From assembly GCA_004322005.1 (NCBI GenBank), contig SCRF01000058.1:1-42949 (forward strand): 42,949 bases of DNA. The letters run 5' to 3'. Below the pieces are notes generated by a model. It worked only from the letters and a program-made list of their open reading frames with translations. It was not told the origin of the DNA and did not search any database. The position numbers and the translations under genes were made by a program. The first letter of the stretch is position 1. Every line of letters starts with the position of its first letter. Below, piece by piece: positions 1 through 8,445 of this stretch. The stretch comes from Rhodanobacter sp. Its GTDB lineage: Bacteria > Pseudomonadota > Gammaproteobacteria > Xanthomonadales > Rhodanobacteraceae.

Positions 1-116
1 AAGGGCGGCGAGTTCAATTCTGAAGTGCACCACCCAAAGCGATGGAGCGGCGCAGGCGCGGTAGCCTGCACGGCTTCACCGCCAAAGTGGAACCGCCGCC
101 TGAAAGGGGATTTGTA

Positions 117-1037
117 ATGAACAAATGGATCACCTGCGCTGCTGCCGCGGCGCTTTTTCTATCCTTTAATAATGCTCACGCTGTTTCATGCAACCCGAAG
201 GCTCAGGTGCATCAGCAAAGGCTGGCCAACATTCAGATGGCGGTGAGTTTTGGGCAGATCCCGAGCGCAGATGATGAACAGTTTGTCCTCTGCATGTTGC
301 CGGAGAAAGAGGATCAGCAGGCTTTCAAACAGCGGGTCCAGCATGTTAAGAATCAGCAGCAGGCTCGGCAGCAACAAGAAGCGGAGCAAAGGCGTCAAGC
401 AATAATTGCGCACAATCAGCCACAGAGCCCGCAAGAGCTGGCACAAGCGCAGTCGTACTGCGGGGGAATAGTGAGGGAGGGCGGCGCAGCTCGGGACGCA
501 GGCATTGCATACTGTCTGGCCGCGTGGAAGGCGAATCCGCACTCAAAATGTGCTGGGGGAAATCTTCCCTGCGGCAGCGAAAACGAAGGACTTTGCTATG
601 CCCCTTACGCGAGCCAGCGATGCATTAATGGTCGAGTAACTAGTGCGCCGCCTAACACCCCTACAGACGGCGGATGGGCTGTATCTCCGTGGGTTGAGAG
701 TTTACCGATCCAAGTTACCAAACTTTCAGATGGAATTTATACGGAAGTTGGGAAGCCCTGTGGGAACCCGGGCCAACCGGGCGTGATTCTTATTCAGGGG
801 ACCAACGTTCGATTTGGGAGCAAATTTGGGAGCAATACCTATAGGCTTGTCAATACAAAGCAACAGGGTGTATTGAACGCGATTAATAACGGCGGTGGGA
901 CCCAAGGTTATAACGCTAAACTAATTGTTAGTGGCTCAACGATCCGCTGGATTGGCTATGAATCTGATGGATCACAGCCTTTCCGGCTGTGCCAGGCTAG
1001 TGCAGCCTCTCCAGTGCAGCGGGTTCTACCCCGTTAA
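117..1037 (+). CDS. Secreted protein of unknown function
   Basis: A 306-residue protein that I do not recognise. The start is ATG 117, chosen because an AAGGGG Shine-Dalgarno lies 6-11 nt upstream and the protein then opens with a clear Sec signal peptide (residues 1-22, ending AHA before VSC). An upstream in-frame ATG at 42 would only add an unlikely Arg-rich leader. The mature part has a Gln/Glu-rich helical stretch (roughly residues 70-115, coiled-coil-like), then a Cys-containing middle (several CxxG/CG pairs, suggesting disulfides), then a Gly/Asn-rich beta-type C-terminal third. It is therefore probably periplasmic or extracellular. It lies outside the EPS operon, separated by about 1.1 kb of relic DNA, so no role in the EPS pathway can be inferred. 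Confidence 0.7.
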   Translation: MNKWITCAAAAALFLSFNNAHAVSCNPKAQVHQQRLANIQMAVSFGQIPSADDEQFVLCMLPEKEDQQAFKQRVQHVKNQQQARQQQEAEQRRQAIIAHNQPQSPQELAQAQSYCGGIVREGGAARDAGIAYCLAAWKANPHSKCAGGNLPCGSENEGLCYAPYASQRCINGRVTSAPPNTPTDGGWAVSPWVESLPIQVTKLSDGIYTEVGKPCGNPGQPGVILIQGTNVRFGSKFGSNTYRLVNTKQQGVLNAINNGGGTQGYNAKLIVSGSTIRWIGYESDGSQPFRLCQASAASPVQRVLPR

Positions 1038-1415
1038 CGCGGACACTTCGTGGTAAGTCCAGTCCATAGATCGCCATAGTCTGCTATCGAGTAACCCGAC
1101 TCAGGCTGCGACCGGCAGCTCGTGGCCGACAAGCGACCTTCAGCAGGATGGTCAACTGGCTGACGACGCTGGTCAGTTTGGCGGCACTAATCAACTTACT
1201 TGGCGGCGGCGCGCAGTTTGGCTGCCGGCCCTAGTCAGTTGCTATGGCGACGGTGGGCAGTTGGCTGGCGTTTGCAGCATGTGGCTCCCGACGGCAAGTC
1301 GGCAAACGCCTGCTTTGCGAAGCGGGGCCTTTCTAAGCTGAAGTTCTTTGACCAACCAGTGGAATTTGGCCGTTGATTCAAGCAGATGGCTTGAATTCGC
1401 GATGCCGCGTACTGG
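1038..1415. other. Gene-free stretch, no recognisable feature
   Basis: About 380 bases between the secreted protein and the transposase remnant. Every long reading frame here is a shadow. The segment around 1150-1275 has several imperfect copies of a CAGTTTGGC-like word (for example near 1165, 1214 and 1258), giving it a degenerate low-complexity look, but no regular period is visible. Probably decayed sequence belonging to the neighbouring insertion-sequence remnant. Confidence 0.4.
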
Positions 1416-1793
1416 CTACAAGTGGATGGCCTGTGCCAAGTCGAGGGCGCGTTGTTGTTGGGTGTTGGCGGTGGTGGTGATGTGGAAGGCGGCGGCTTTG
1501 CTGTGGGTGTCGTTTGGTGCATGGCAGGTGTTGCGTACGATGGTCGCCAAATCGGCGAGCAAGGTGGCAAAGCTGTGCGCTTGGGTGCCGTCGTCGAGCG
1601 TGTGTGAGGCGGCCTTGCGTTGTGCAGCCGGCGAGCGCTGCGCTGGCGCCACCGGGTCGCGCATGGTTTTGGCCTCCGTGTCGGGATCGGCGAACAACAA
1701 CGTGCGCCATGCCTCGCGCAGATGCCACTCGACGTAGTAGGCGAGCATGCACAGGAAGATGTGCGCACGCACGCGGTCGGCGAGGCGGTGATG
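1416..1793 (-). pseudogene. IS1634/IS4-like transposase, C-terminal remnant
   Basis: Read on the minus strand this gives the typical end of an IS1634-type DDE transposase: HHRLADRVRAHIFLCMLAYY followed by VEWHLREAW. It then has a variable tail with DDGTQAHSFATLLADLATIV, and ends at a stop at 1416. Only about 125 residues remain. The catalytic N-terminal and central parts are missing, and homology stops abruptly at 1793, where it abuts a tRNA 3' fragment. No inverted terminal repeat is evident, so this is an old, non-functional fragment. The apparent N-terminal extension of the open frame beyond 1793 is the reverse complement of the tRNA, not transposase. Confidence 0.7.
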
Positions 1794-1825
1794 GGTCGTG
1801 GGTTCGAATCCCGCCGGGCGCACCA
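1794..1825 (+). tRNA. tRNA 3' fragment (T-arm, acceptor strand, CCA), 5' half missing
   Basis: The T stem is GTGGG (1798-1802) and CCCGC (1810-1814), around the loop TTCGAAT (1803-1809). It is followed by the acceptor 3' strand CGGGCGC (1815-1821), discriminator A (1822) and encoded CCA (1823-1825). GGTC at 1794-1797 would be the end of the variable loop. No matching GCGCCCG acceptor 5' strand, D arm or anticodon arm lies upstream, where transposase sequence begins immediately. The acceptor sequence would suit a proteobacterial tRNA-Arg, but identity cannot be settled without the anticodon. Most likely an attachment-site half (attR-like) left by an integrative element, or a tRNA gene broken by a deletion. 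Confidence 0.7.
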
Positions 1826-2208
1826 AATCAACGACTTGCGAGCATTTCCGACGCTCGCGGCGCGTTCTCTCCGGAAGCGGTATCCCAGGTTCCCCGAAGC
1901 CTGGTGACCCCTTCCCCGTCTCGGGCACGGCAGCCGCCGCTTGGCGTGGCAGTCCACCCGAAAAAGATCGTCCCCGCCTGACGGAAGTCGAACGACGTCA
2001 CCGCCCACGGCGGCATCGGACCCAAGGCCTGCGTGAAGAGCTTTTCCGTCCTGCCAGCCTGTCGATAGCAGCCACCTCATGCAACCTTGTTCCACGCGGA
2101 TCGCGACTAACCAAGAATGTGCACTACGTCACAGTTTGTGGTATAGGTGCCGCTCGGTTTGTGATCGGGTGGGGCTGATGGTGGATTCGTCAGTGCGGAG
2201 GCGCGAAC
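1826..2208. other. Upstream region of the EPS operon, gene-free
   Basis: About 380 bases between the tRNA fragment and the first EPS gene. I see no convincing ORF. It must contain the leader and probably the main promoter of the long plus-strand operon, but no good -35/-10 pair is visible. A weak -24/-12-like pair (TGG at 2139-2141, GC at 2152-2153) is discussed among the rejected items. A strong Shine-Dalgarno GGAGG lies at 2197-2201. Confidence 0.4.
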
Positions 2209-3608
2209 ATGTACCGGCTGTTCCGACACAGTGCACAACGCTGGCAGTTGTTGCTGATGCTGGTTGAGTTCCTGCTGCTGGTGGCGAGTGTTTATGCCGC
2301 GGTGGAGCTGCGTTTTTGGGGGGAGGCAGGCGCCCAAACCGCGTTTGGAAAAGCGTTGCATTGGCGTGCGTCGCTGGTGGCAACGGTGCTGATTTCCTCA
2401 ATGGCGTCGCTCGGGCTATACCAGGTCACCTGCGGGCGGGTTGGCTGGGGTGGTGCAGCCGGCAAGGCGTAGCCTTCGTGCTGGGCGGCATAACACTCAC
2501 CGTGCTTTATTACGCGGTTCCCCCAACGTATCTGGGGCGCGGGGTTCTAGGTATTGCGTTGCTGCTCGGCTACCTCGTCGTGGTGTTATGGCGGGTGTTG
2601 TTCCTGAGTCTTGTGGATGCCGACCTGTTCAAGCGCCGCGTGATGATGCTCGGTGCCGGCGAGCGCGCCGCCGAGTTGACCCGCATGATGCGCCGCAAGA
2701 GCGATCAACGCGGGTTCAAGATCATGGGTTACCTGCCCGTCGGTACCGATCCGGTGTCCATCTCCGCGCCCCTGCTGTTGCATCCCGACGAGGCCCTGTG
2801 CGAATGGGCGACCCGGCTCGGCGTGAAGGAAATCGTGGTGGGGCCCGACGACCGCCGCGGTACCTTGCCGGTGGACGCGCTGCTGGAATGCAAGCAGCAC
2901 GGCATAGCGGTGACCGATCTCCCCGAGTTTCTCGAGCGCGAGGCCGGCAAAATCAAGATGGAACCTACCAACCCGTCGTGGCTGGTATTTTCGGATGGCT
3001 TCAACGTCTCCCCCATGAGGCGCACGATCAAGCGCGCTTTCGATGTCGTCGTCGCCTTGCTGGTGTTGCTGGTGGCATGGCCGCTGATGCTGCTGACGGC
3101 CGCGGCAATTCGGCTGGAGTCGGGCCGTGGCGCGCCGATCCTGTACCACCAGGAACGGGTCGGTGAAAACGGCAAGCTGTTCCGGGTAATCAAGTTCCGC
3201 AGTATGGGCACCGACGCCGAGAGCAACGGCGTGGCACGCTGGGCCACCAAGAACGACGACCGGGTGACCCGAGTCGGGCGTTTCATTCGCAAGGCCCGGC
3301 TGGATGAATTGCCGCAGCTCTGGAACGTACTGCGTGGCGACATGAGCATCATCGGCCCGCGGCCGGAGCGGCCTCAGTTTGTGTCCGACTTCAACACCCG
3401 CATTCGTTTCTATTCGTTGCGGCATTGCCTGAAGCCGGGGCTGACCGGGTGGGCCCAATTGCGCTACCCCTATGGTTCCTCCCTGGAGGATGCCGAGGAA
3501 AAGCTGAAGTTCGACCTTTTCTACGTGAAAAACCACAACTTGGTGTTTGATCTGGCCATTTTGATCCAGACCCTGGAAGTAGTGCTGTTTGGACGCGGTG
3601 CGCGCTGA
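2209..3608 (+). CDS. XrtA/PEP-CTERM-type initiating sugar transferase (TIGR03013/EpsB-like), frameshifted
   Basis: Polyprenyl-phosphate sugar-1-phosphate transferase of the bacterial sugar transferase family, which would start the EPS repeat unit on undecaprenyl phosphate at the inner membrane. ATG 2209 has GGAGG 7 nt upstream, and the first ~70 codons give the expected N-terminal membrane helices. At about 2422-2430 the frame shifts: the upstream frame runs to a stop at 2470-2472, while the rest (HLRAGWLGWCSRQGVAF onward) is one frame over, as if one base were missing after the LYQ codons. Downstream are a CoA-binding-like NAD domain and the intact catalytic domain with KRAFD, KFRSM, RKARLDELPQLWNVLRGDMS and GPRPERP. 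Either a real frameshift or an assembly error; the catalytic half could still be made from an internal start. Confidence 0.85.
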
Positions 3609-3621
3609 AATCGAGGAGAAC

Positions 3622-4251
3622 ATGCAAGTGAAACCGCTATCGCGAAAATGCGTTACGTGGCTGATGATGGCAGCGGGTTTGCTGCTGTTTGGCGGGTGCA
3701 GCACTACACCAATTGTCAGTGGCTTATCAGCGCCAACCCCGCCCGTGGAGCATTACATCATTGGTCCGGGTGATTCGCTGCAGGTTTTTGTGCGCGACAA
3801 CCCCAATCTGACCACCACCGTGCCGGTGCGTCCCGATGGACGTATCTCAATCCCGTTGGTGCAATCGATCATGGCAGCCGGCAAAACTCCGGACCAATTG
3901 GCAGGCGACCTGGAGAAGGCGTTGAGCCAGTACATCCGTTCCCCGCTGGTGACCGTGATCGTCGAGAGTTTCGTCGGCGCCTATAGCCAGCAGGTGCGCG
4001 TGGTCGGGCAGGCGGCGAAGCCCGAGGCCGTACCGTACCGTAGTGGCATGACCTTGCTCGATGTGATGATCGATGTGGGCGGTCTTACCAAATTTGCTGC
4101 CGGCAACAGCGCCAAGATCGTCCGTCGGCTGCCCGACGGCACCGAACAGACCATACCGGTGCGGCTTGGCGACCTGATGAACGGCACGGTCAAATACAAC
4201 ATGGACATGCATCCCGGCGACATTCTGATCATTCCCCAGTCATTGTTTTGA
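3622..4251 (+). CDS. XrtA/PEP-CTERM EPS export lipoprotein (Wza/TIGR03027-like)
   Basis: A 209-residue outer-membrane polysaccharide export protein that would form or gate the secretion channel with the chain-length protein. Start ATG 3622 is chosen over an in-frame ATG at 3589 because GAGGAG sits 4 nt upstream and a lipoprotein signal follows (hydrophobic LMMAAGLLLFGG before Cys26). Residues about 43-120 are the polysaccharide export domain (YIIGPGDSLQVFVRDNPNL, VRPDGRISIPLV), and about 124-180 form one SLBB beta-grasp domain (VRVVGQAAKPEAVPYRSGMT). It ends DMHPGDILIIPQ, typical of the family. The gene begins 13 nt after the sugar transferase stop, so it is in the same transcript. It is shorter than Wza, as usual for the XrtA version. 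Confidence 0.92.
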   Translation: MQVKPLSRKCVTWLMMAAGLLLFGGCSTTPIVSGLSAPTPPVEHYIIGPGDSLQVFVRDNPNLTTTVPVRPDGRISIPLVQSIMAAGKTPDQLAGDLEKALSQYIRSPLVTVIVESFVGAYSQQVRVVGQAAKPEAVPYRSGMTLLDVMIDVGGLTKFAAGNSAKIVRRLPDGTEQTIPVRLGDLMNGTVKYNMDMHPGDILIIPQSLF

Positions 4252-4269
4252 CACGATGGACATGCGTAC

Positions 4270-5892
4270 ATGACAACCGTCAGAGATATCGAAATATGGA
4301 ATGCGACGCAGAAGCAATCGATCGATTTCCATGAACTGTTTCAGCATCTATTGCTGGAGTTACGCGCCACTTGGCGCTACCGCTGGCATGCGCTGATCGT
4401 CGCATGGTGTGTATCGATTGTCGGCGCGCTGCTGGTATTCAGCCTTCCTGACAAGTATGTGGCCAATGCCCAGCTGTATGCCGATACCGAAGCGTTGACG
4501 AACCCGCTGCTTAGAGGGGTTGCGGTGCGACCGGATGTGCGCGAGCTCCTGCAGATCATTACCCATACGTTGCTCTCGCGCCCCAATCTCGAGGCGGTAG
4601 CAGACAAGACCGGGCTGTCCCTGCGCGCCACCACGCCGGCGGACAAGGACGCGCTATTGGCTAACCTCGGCGCTGCTGTCGCTGTCAGCGACGCTGGCAC
4701 CAAAGGTCTCTATAACCTCAGCTATACCGATTCCGACCGGCATATGGCGCAGAAAGTGGTACAGGCATTCCTGCAGATTCTCGTGAACAATACCTTGGGC
4801 GCGAATACCGCATCCACCGAGACGGCGCAGAATTTCCTGCAACAACAGGTTCATGCTTACAGCAACCGGTTGAATGAGGAGGAGAAGAAGCTTGCGGCTT
4901 TCGAGAGAGCCAACGTCGGCTACATCCCCAGTCAGGGTGGCAGCAGCTACTTCGCGCGCCTGCAGGAGGCCGAGACCCGATTGCAGAACCTGCAAGACCA
5001 GTACGATACGGCCGTCGCCAGTCGCGCGACCACCCAGCAGCAGATGCGCGCCATGGCGAGCGGCGCAACCTCTTCAGGTATCGATCCAGGCAGCCAGGAG
5101 ATCGACAAGCAGATTGCGGCTTACCAGCTGCAGCTCAACAAGCTGTTGCTGAGTTATACGGATGAATATCCGGACGTGATTTCCACTCGGCGCATGATTG
5201 CGCAACTCCAGAAGCGGCGCGAAGCACTGCAGAAGAATGCAGCCGGCGCCTCGATGATCGGTGTGATCTCGGACAACCCGGTGTACCAGGAGATGCAGAA
5301 GTCCATGTATTCCACCCAGGTAAGCATCCGCACGCTGGCCACGCAAATCGCCCTGCAGAAACGGCAGATCGTCGATCTCAGGGGCAATGTCGACAAGATT
5401 TCCGACGTGCAAACCACCTTGCAACGGCTGACGCGCAATTACGACATCACCAAGAAGCAATACGACCAACTGGTGATGCGTTTGAACACAGCCCAATTGT
5501 CCCAGGACGCGACGCAGAGCGGCAACAATCTGAAATTTCGCATTATCAATCCACCGGCGGTTCCACTGCTGCCGGTGAGCCCGAAACGCGGACTGTTGTT
5601 ATTGATGGTGTTTGCACTGGCGCTGGCTATCGGCAGCGGGTTTGCGTATTTCATGCATAAAATAAGGCCGGTGTTTGTAAGTCTCAGGAGTTTGCGGGAG
5701 TTCGGCGATTACCCCGTGCTTGGCGCCCTCAGTTTGATTGTGTCGCGCTCGCGGCGCCTGGAGCAGCGTCGCGAGGTGGCAGGGTTCTGCGCAGGGGTTG
5801 GTCTGTTCGCAGCGGTGCTGGTGCTGGGGGTCGTTTTTGACGGACACCTTACGCGTCTGGTGCAGCATTTCTTTGTGAGGGGTGCCGCATGA
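4270..5892 (+). CDS. XrtA system polysaccharide chain-length determinant (Wzc/EpsF-like)
   Basis: A 540-residue inner-membrane polysaccharide co-polymerase (TIGR03007-like) that sets EPS chain length and links synthesis to the export protein. It has a transmembrane helix at about residues 41-59 and a long periplasmic coiled-coil portion (about 150-400, rich in Q, E and L heptads). A second helix lies at about 441-461 after the PxxP-type segment PPAVPLLPVSPKRG, with a third near 503-523. The kinase domain is not fused; it is encoded by the next gene, whose start overlaps this stop by 4 nt (ATGA), so the two are translationally coupled. Start ATG 4270 is used; no strong Shine-Dalgarno is visible. 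Confidence 0.92.
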   Translation: MTTVRDIEIWNATQKQSIDFHELFQHLLLELRATWRYRWHALIVAWCVSIVGALLVFSLPDKYVANAQLYADTEALTNPLLRGVAVRPDVRELLQIITHTLLSRPNLEAVADKTGLSLRATTPADKDALLANLGAAVAVSDAGTKGLYNLSYTDSDRHMAQKVVQAFLQILVNNTLGANTASTETAQNFLQQQVHAYSNRLNEEEKKLAAFERANVGYIPSQGGSSYFARLQEAETRLQNLQDQYDTAVASRATTQQQMRAMASGATSSGIDPGSQEIDKQIAAYQLQLNKLLLSYTDEYPDVISTRRMIAQLQKRREALQKNAAGASMIGVISDNPVYQEMQKSMYSTQVSIRTLATQIALQKRQIVDLRGNVDKISDVQTTLQRLTRNYDITKKQYDQLVMRLNTAQLSQDATQSGNNLKFRIINPPAVPLLPVSPKRGLLLLMVFALALAIGSGFAYFMHKIRPVFVSLRSLREFGDYPVLGALSLIVSRSRRLEQRREVAGFCAGVGLFAAVLVLGVVFDGHLTRLVQHFFVRGAA

Positions 5893-6767
5893 GCATCGTC
5901 GAGAAGGCCGTCGAAAAACTCAAAACCCTGCAGCCAGAGCCGCCGGTATCGCCACGCATCGAGACGGGGTCACCGCATCCGGCGCCGACGATCGAGCGTT
6001 TGCGGGATAGTGCGCGGGCGGTGGATCAAGCCACGGAAACCGCGCCGACTTGGCATGTGGATCATAGGGCGCTCGAGCGCATGGGCCTGCTTTCCGCCGA
6101 TGGCGAGGCGAATGGTCGGCTCACGGATCAGCTGCGCCGCATCAAGCGGCCGTTGATGGGCAATGCAATCGGAAAGGGCGCCAGAGCATGGGCTCACGCG
6201 GAACGCATCGTGGTAACCAGCGCGGTGCCAGGCGAAGGCAAGACCTTCACCGCGGTAAATCTCGCCCTGAGCCTGGCGCGCGAGCGGGATTTAGAGGTAT
6301 TGCTGGTGGACGGAGATATACCGAAATTCGACATCACCCGCGCTTTGGGTCTGGAGGGGCGGCCCGGGCTGATGGACGTGCTGGCGGACGAGCAGCGCCA
6401 CCCCGCCGAGGTCATTGTAAGAACCGATGTGCCGAATCTGCTGGTGGTACCCGTGGGGGGGCGTCAATCGCTTGCCGCTGAGTTGTTCGGAAGCCTCCGC
6501 ATGGAATACGTACTTGAAGAATTTGGCGGTCGGAACCTGCGACGTCTGCTGGTGTTTGACTCTTCGCCGTTGTTGGCCACCTCGGAATCCCAAGCGCTGG
6601 TTTCTCATATGGGCCAGGTTGTGGTGGTGGTGGCCGCAGATCGCACACGCCAGCAAGTGGTCAATTCGGCACTGCAAAGCCTGAATGGCTCGCACTATGT
6701 TGGCCTCATTCTCAACATGAGCTGCCTGCCGGCGAGCGAGAACCACTATGACAGCTACTATGGTTAG
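5889..6767 (+). CDS. XrtA-associated tyrosine autokinase (BY-kinase)
   Basis: A 292-residue cytoplasmic P-loop kinase (TIGR03018-like) partnering the chain-length protein encoded just upstream. The Walker A region is SAVPGEGKT (111-119), the Walker A' is VLLVDGD (137-143) and Walker B is LLVFDSSP (220-227), as in bacterial tyrosine kinases. The C-terminus carries a short tyrosine cluster (Y287, Y290, Y291), the likely autophosphorylation site that would control assembly with the co-polymerase; it is shorter than in Wzc. The N-terminal ~100 residues are a variable, Pro-rich linker. The gene overlaps the preceding gene by 4 nt and is followed by a 105-nt gap with an inverted repeat. Confidence 0.92.
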   Translation: MSIVEKAVEKLKTLQPEPPVSPRIETGSPHPAPTIERLRDSARAVDQATETAPTWHVDHRALERMGLLSADGEANGRLTDQLRRIKRPLMGNAIGKGARAWAHAERIVVTSAVPGEGKTFTAVNLALSLARERDLEVLLVDGDIPKFDITRALGLEGRPGLMDVLADEQRHPAEVIVRTDVPNLLVVPVGGRQSLAAELFGSLRMEYVLEEFGGRNLRRLLVFDSSPLLATSESQALVSHMGQVVVVVAADRTRQQVVNSALQSLNGSHYVGLILNMSCLPASENHYDSYYG

Positions 6768-6770
6768 CGA

Positions 6771-6850
6771 CCTGTCGGACTTTGCTCGGCCGGGCTGCGA
6801 ATCCGTCGGTGCGGTCCATATTCCCGCCTCGACCAGCAAAGCCCGACAGG
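6771..6850. repeat. Imperfect 16-bp inverted repeat between autokinase and outer-membrane gene
   Basis: CCTGTCGGACTTTGCT (6771-6786) is the reverse complement of AGCAAAGCCCGACAGG (6835-6850) with a single non-Watson-Crick position, which is G-T-like in RNA. The loop is 48 nt. The element fills most of the 105-nt gap, the largest gap in the first 24 kb of the operon. No U-tract follows, so it does not look like an intrinsic terminator. It could be an mRNA-stability or processing hairpin, or a relic of a small inserted element. Confidence 0.6.
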
Positions 6851-6872
6851 CTGCCAGGGCAGTCCAGACGCC

Positions 6873-8438
6873 ATGAAGGGCAAGCGTCGATACACGCTGT
6901 CGGCGTCGGTTGTGTTGTCGTCGATGGTCTTTGGCAGCTGGGTGACCGGGGTTGAAGCCCAGAGCCAGAATCCTGAGACGCCGCCGGCACTGAACTCCTC
7001 CCCCGGCGGACCGGCAGGGGGGAGCGAGAACGTCCCGCCGGGTGTCATTCCGCAGCCGAACATTGACTCTCCTGGTGTGGTCGCGGGTGTCACGCTCGGT
7101 GAGCTGTATGTCGATAATCTGACGATAGCAGCTCGAGACAAGCCGAAACAAACAAGCTGGATCACCGAGATCCAGCCGTTCATCAAGTCGGCCTATCGCG
7201 GTCCGCGGTTTTCCGGACTGCTCGATTACACACTCACCGGATATCTGTACAAGGGCCAATCGCGCCACAACCAGTTGGCTCAAAACCTCGACGCTCACGG
7301 TACGCTCGTCATCCTTCCGCAACATTTCTTCCTCGATGGCAGTGCGTTGTACGGGCGCGAGGTCGTCAATCAACAACTGCCGACCGGATCCGGCACGTTT
7401 TTCCTCGACAACAACCGCGCCAATGTGGCGATCGGCCTGCTCAGTCCCTACTGGCTGCAGGATCTCGGCAATGTCGGCAGCCTGACCCTGCGCTACACCC
7501 GCGGCCGGGTGGTATACAACCACCGCGGTATCTCGGCGGAAAACCGCACCGTGGTGAACGGCATTCCCGATGTCACCAGCAACGCGGTGCAGTTCAGTTT
7601 GGTGAGCCCCACGTATCAAACGTGGGGTTGGAACCTGGAGTATTCCGAGCAGCGGCTGAATCCGGATTTCGGGCAGAGCGTGCAGTTCGCCGTGGCCAAA
7701 CTGGGTGCTTCGTTACTGGTCAACAACAACATCCGATTGCTGGCCGATGCGGGCAAGGAAAACAGGTTCCTGCCGGACGGCACGGTGCAGCAACTGGGGG
7801 CGCCGTTCTGGGACGCCGGGTTTGAATGGTCAATCACCCGGAATAAATTCAGGTTGCTGGCCGGGCACCGGTTCTTCGGGCGCAGTTTTCAGCTTTCCTG
7901 GACACACCAGGCGGCACTGCTGACGACCGACCTGAGCTACGTGGAGCAGCCAACCGACTACAACCAGCAGTTGCTCGGTCTGAGCTCGGGAACGGGGGTG
8001 GCTCCTCCGACCAACATCCACGCGGCGATCCCCTCGCTGACCGAGCGTCAGCCGTATCTCAGCAAGCGAATGTCGGCCTCGGCGACCTACACGATGCCAA
8101 GCAGCACGCTGAGCGTGAGGGTGTATGACGAATCACGCAGCTATTTCGCGCAGAACAGCAGCGAGGAGCGGGTGGCGAATGCCGACGTTTCCTGGTTGTT
8201 CAACGTGGGAGCATTCACCACGCTCACCCCCGGTTTCCGCTGGCAGCGTTACAAGTTTCGGGATGGGCAGATCAGCCACATGTATTACGAGCAACTGGCG
8301 ATCGTGCATCAATTCAATCCCAGAAATTTCGGCAGCCTGCGGCTGCGCCATGACTCCAGTAATGTGTCTTCCGGATCGCCGGGTGCCCACGGGTACCGCG
8401 TGAACGTGATTTTCCTGCAGTGGACCCATCTGTTCTGA
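6873..8438 (+). CDS. XrtA/PEP-CTERM-associated outer-membrane beta-barrel protein (TIGR03016-like)
   Basis: A 521-residue protein with a Sec signal peptide (basic MKGKRRY, hydrophobic SASVVLSSMVFGSWVTG, cleavage after VEA). A Pro/Gly-rich linker (about 30-70) follows, then a long run of alternating amphipathic strands with many aromatic residues, ending in WTHLF with the C-terminal Phe typical of outer-membrane barrels. In this gene order the family is the expected outer-membrane partner of XrtA EPS secretion, perhaps a porin for the polymer. Its exact role is not established. The gene follows the inverted repeat and is 7 nt upstream of the ATPase gene. Confidence 0.85.
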   Translation: MKGKRRYTLSASVVLSSMVFGSWVTGVEAQSQNPETPPALNSSPGGPAGGSENVPPGVIPQPNIDSPGVVAGVTLGELYVDNLTIAARDKPKQTSWITEIQPFIKSAYRGPRFSGLLDYTLTGYLYKGQSRHNQLAQNLDAHGTLVILPQHFFLDGSALYGREVVNQQLPTGSGTFFLDNNRANVAIGLLSPYWLQDLGNVGSLTLRYTRGRVVYNHRGISAENRTVVNGIPDVTSNAVQFSLVSPTYQTWGWNLEYSEQRLNPDFGQSVQFAVAKLGASLLVNNNIRLLADAGKENRFLPDGTVQQLGAPFWDAGFEWSITRNKFRLLAGHRFFGRSFQLSWTHQAALLTTDLSYVEQPTDYNQQLLGLSSGTGVAPPTNIHAAIPSLTERQPYLSKRMSASATYTMPSSTLSVRVYDESRSYFAQNSSEERVANADVSWLFNVGAFTTLTPGFRWQRYKFRDGQISHMYYEQLAIVHQFNPRNFGSLRLRHDSSNVSSGSPGAHGYRVNVIFLQWTHLF

Positions 8439-8445
8439 GAACGAT

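Noticed and set aside
1-60. Possible end of an IS30-like element at the left edge
   Set aside because: The edge sequence vaguely resembles such ends, but the window has too little of it and no inverted repeat or transposase to support it.
1235-2095. Long minus-strand open frame as a single protein
   Set aside because: It runs through the reverse complement of a tRNA 3' end (reading as RRDSNPRP) and through another frame of the transposase remnant, so it is not a gene.
2139-2153. Possible sigma-54 (-24/-12) promoter before the EPS operon: TGG and GC at the right spacing
   Set aside because: Only the invariant GG and GC are right; the flanking consensus (TGGCAC and TTGC) is poor, so it could be chance. 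Kept only because XrtA systems are often linked to sigma-54 regulators.
2586-3704. Long minus-strand open frame antisense to the sugar transferase
   Set aside because: It is a shadow of high-GC coding DNA, with His/Gln-rich composition and no recognisable domain; the same holds for similar antisense frames at 6291-7619, 9001-9993 and 12874-14229.
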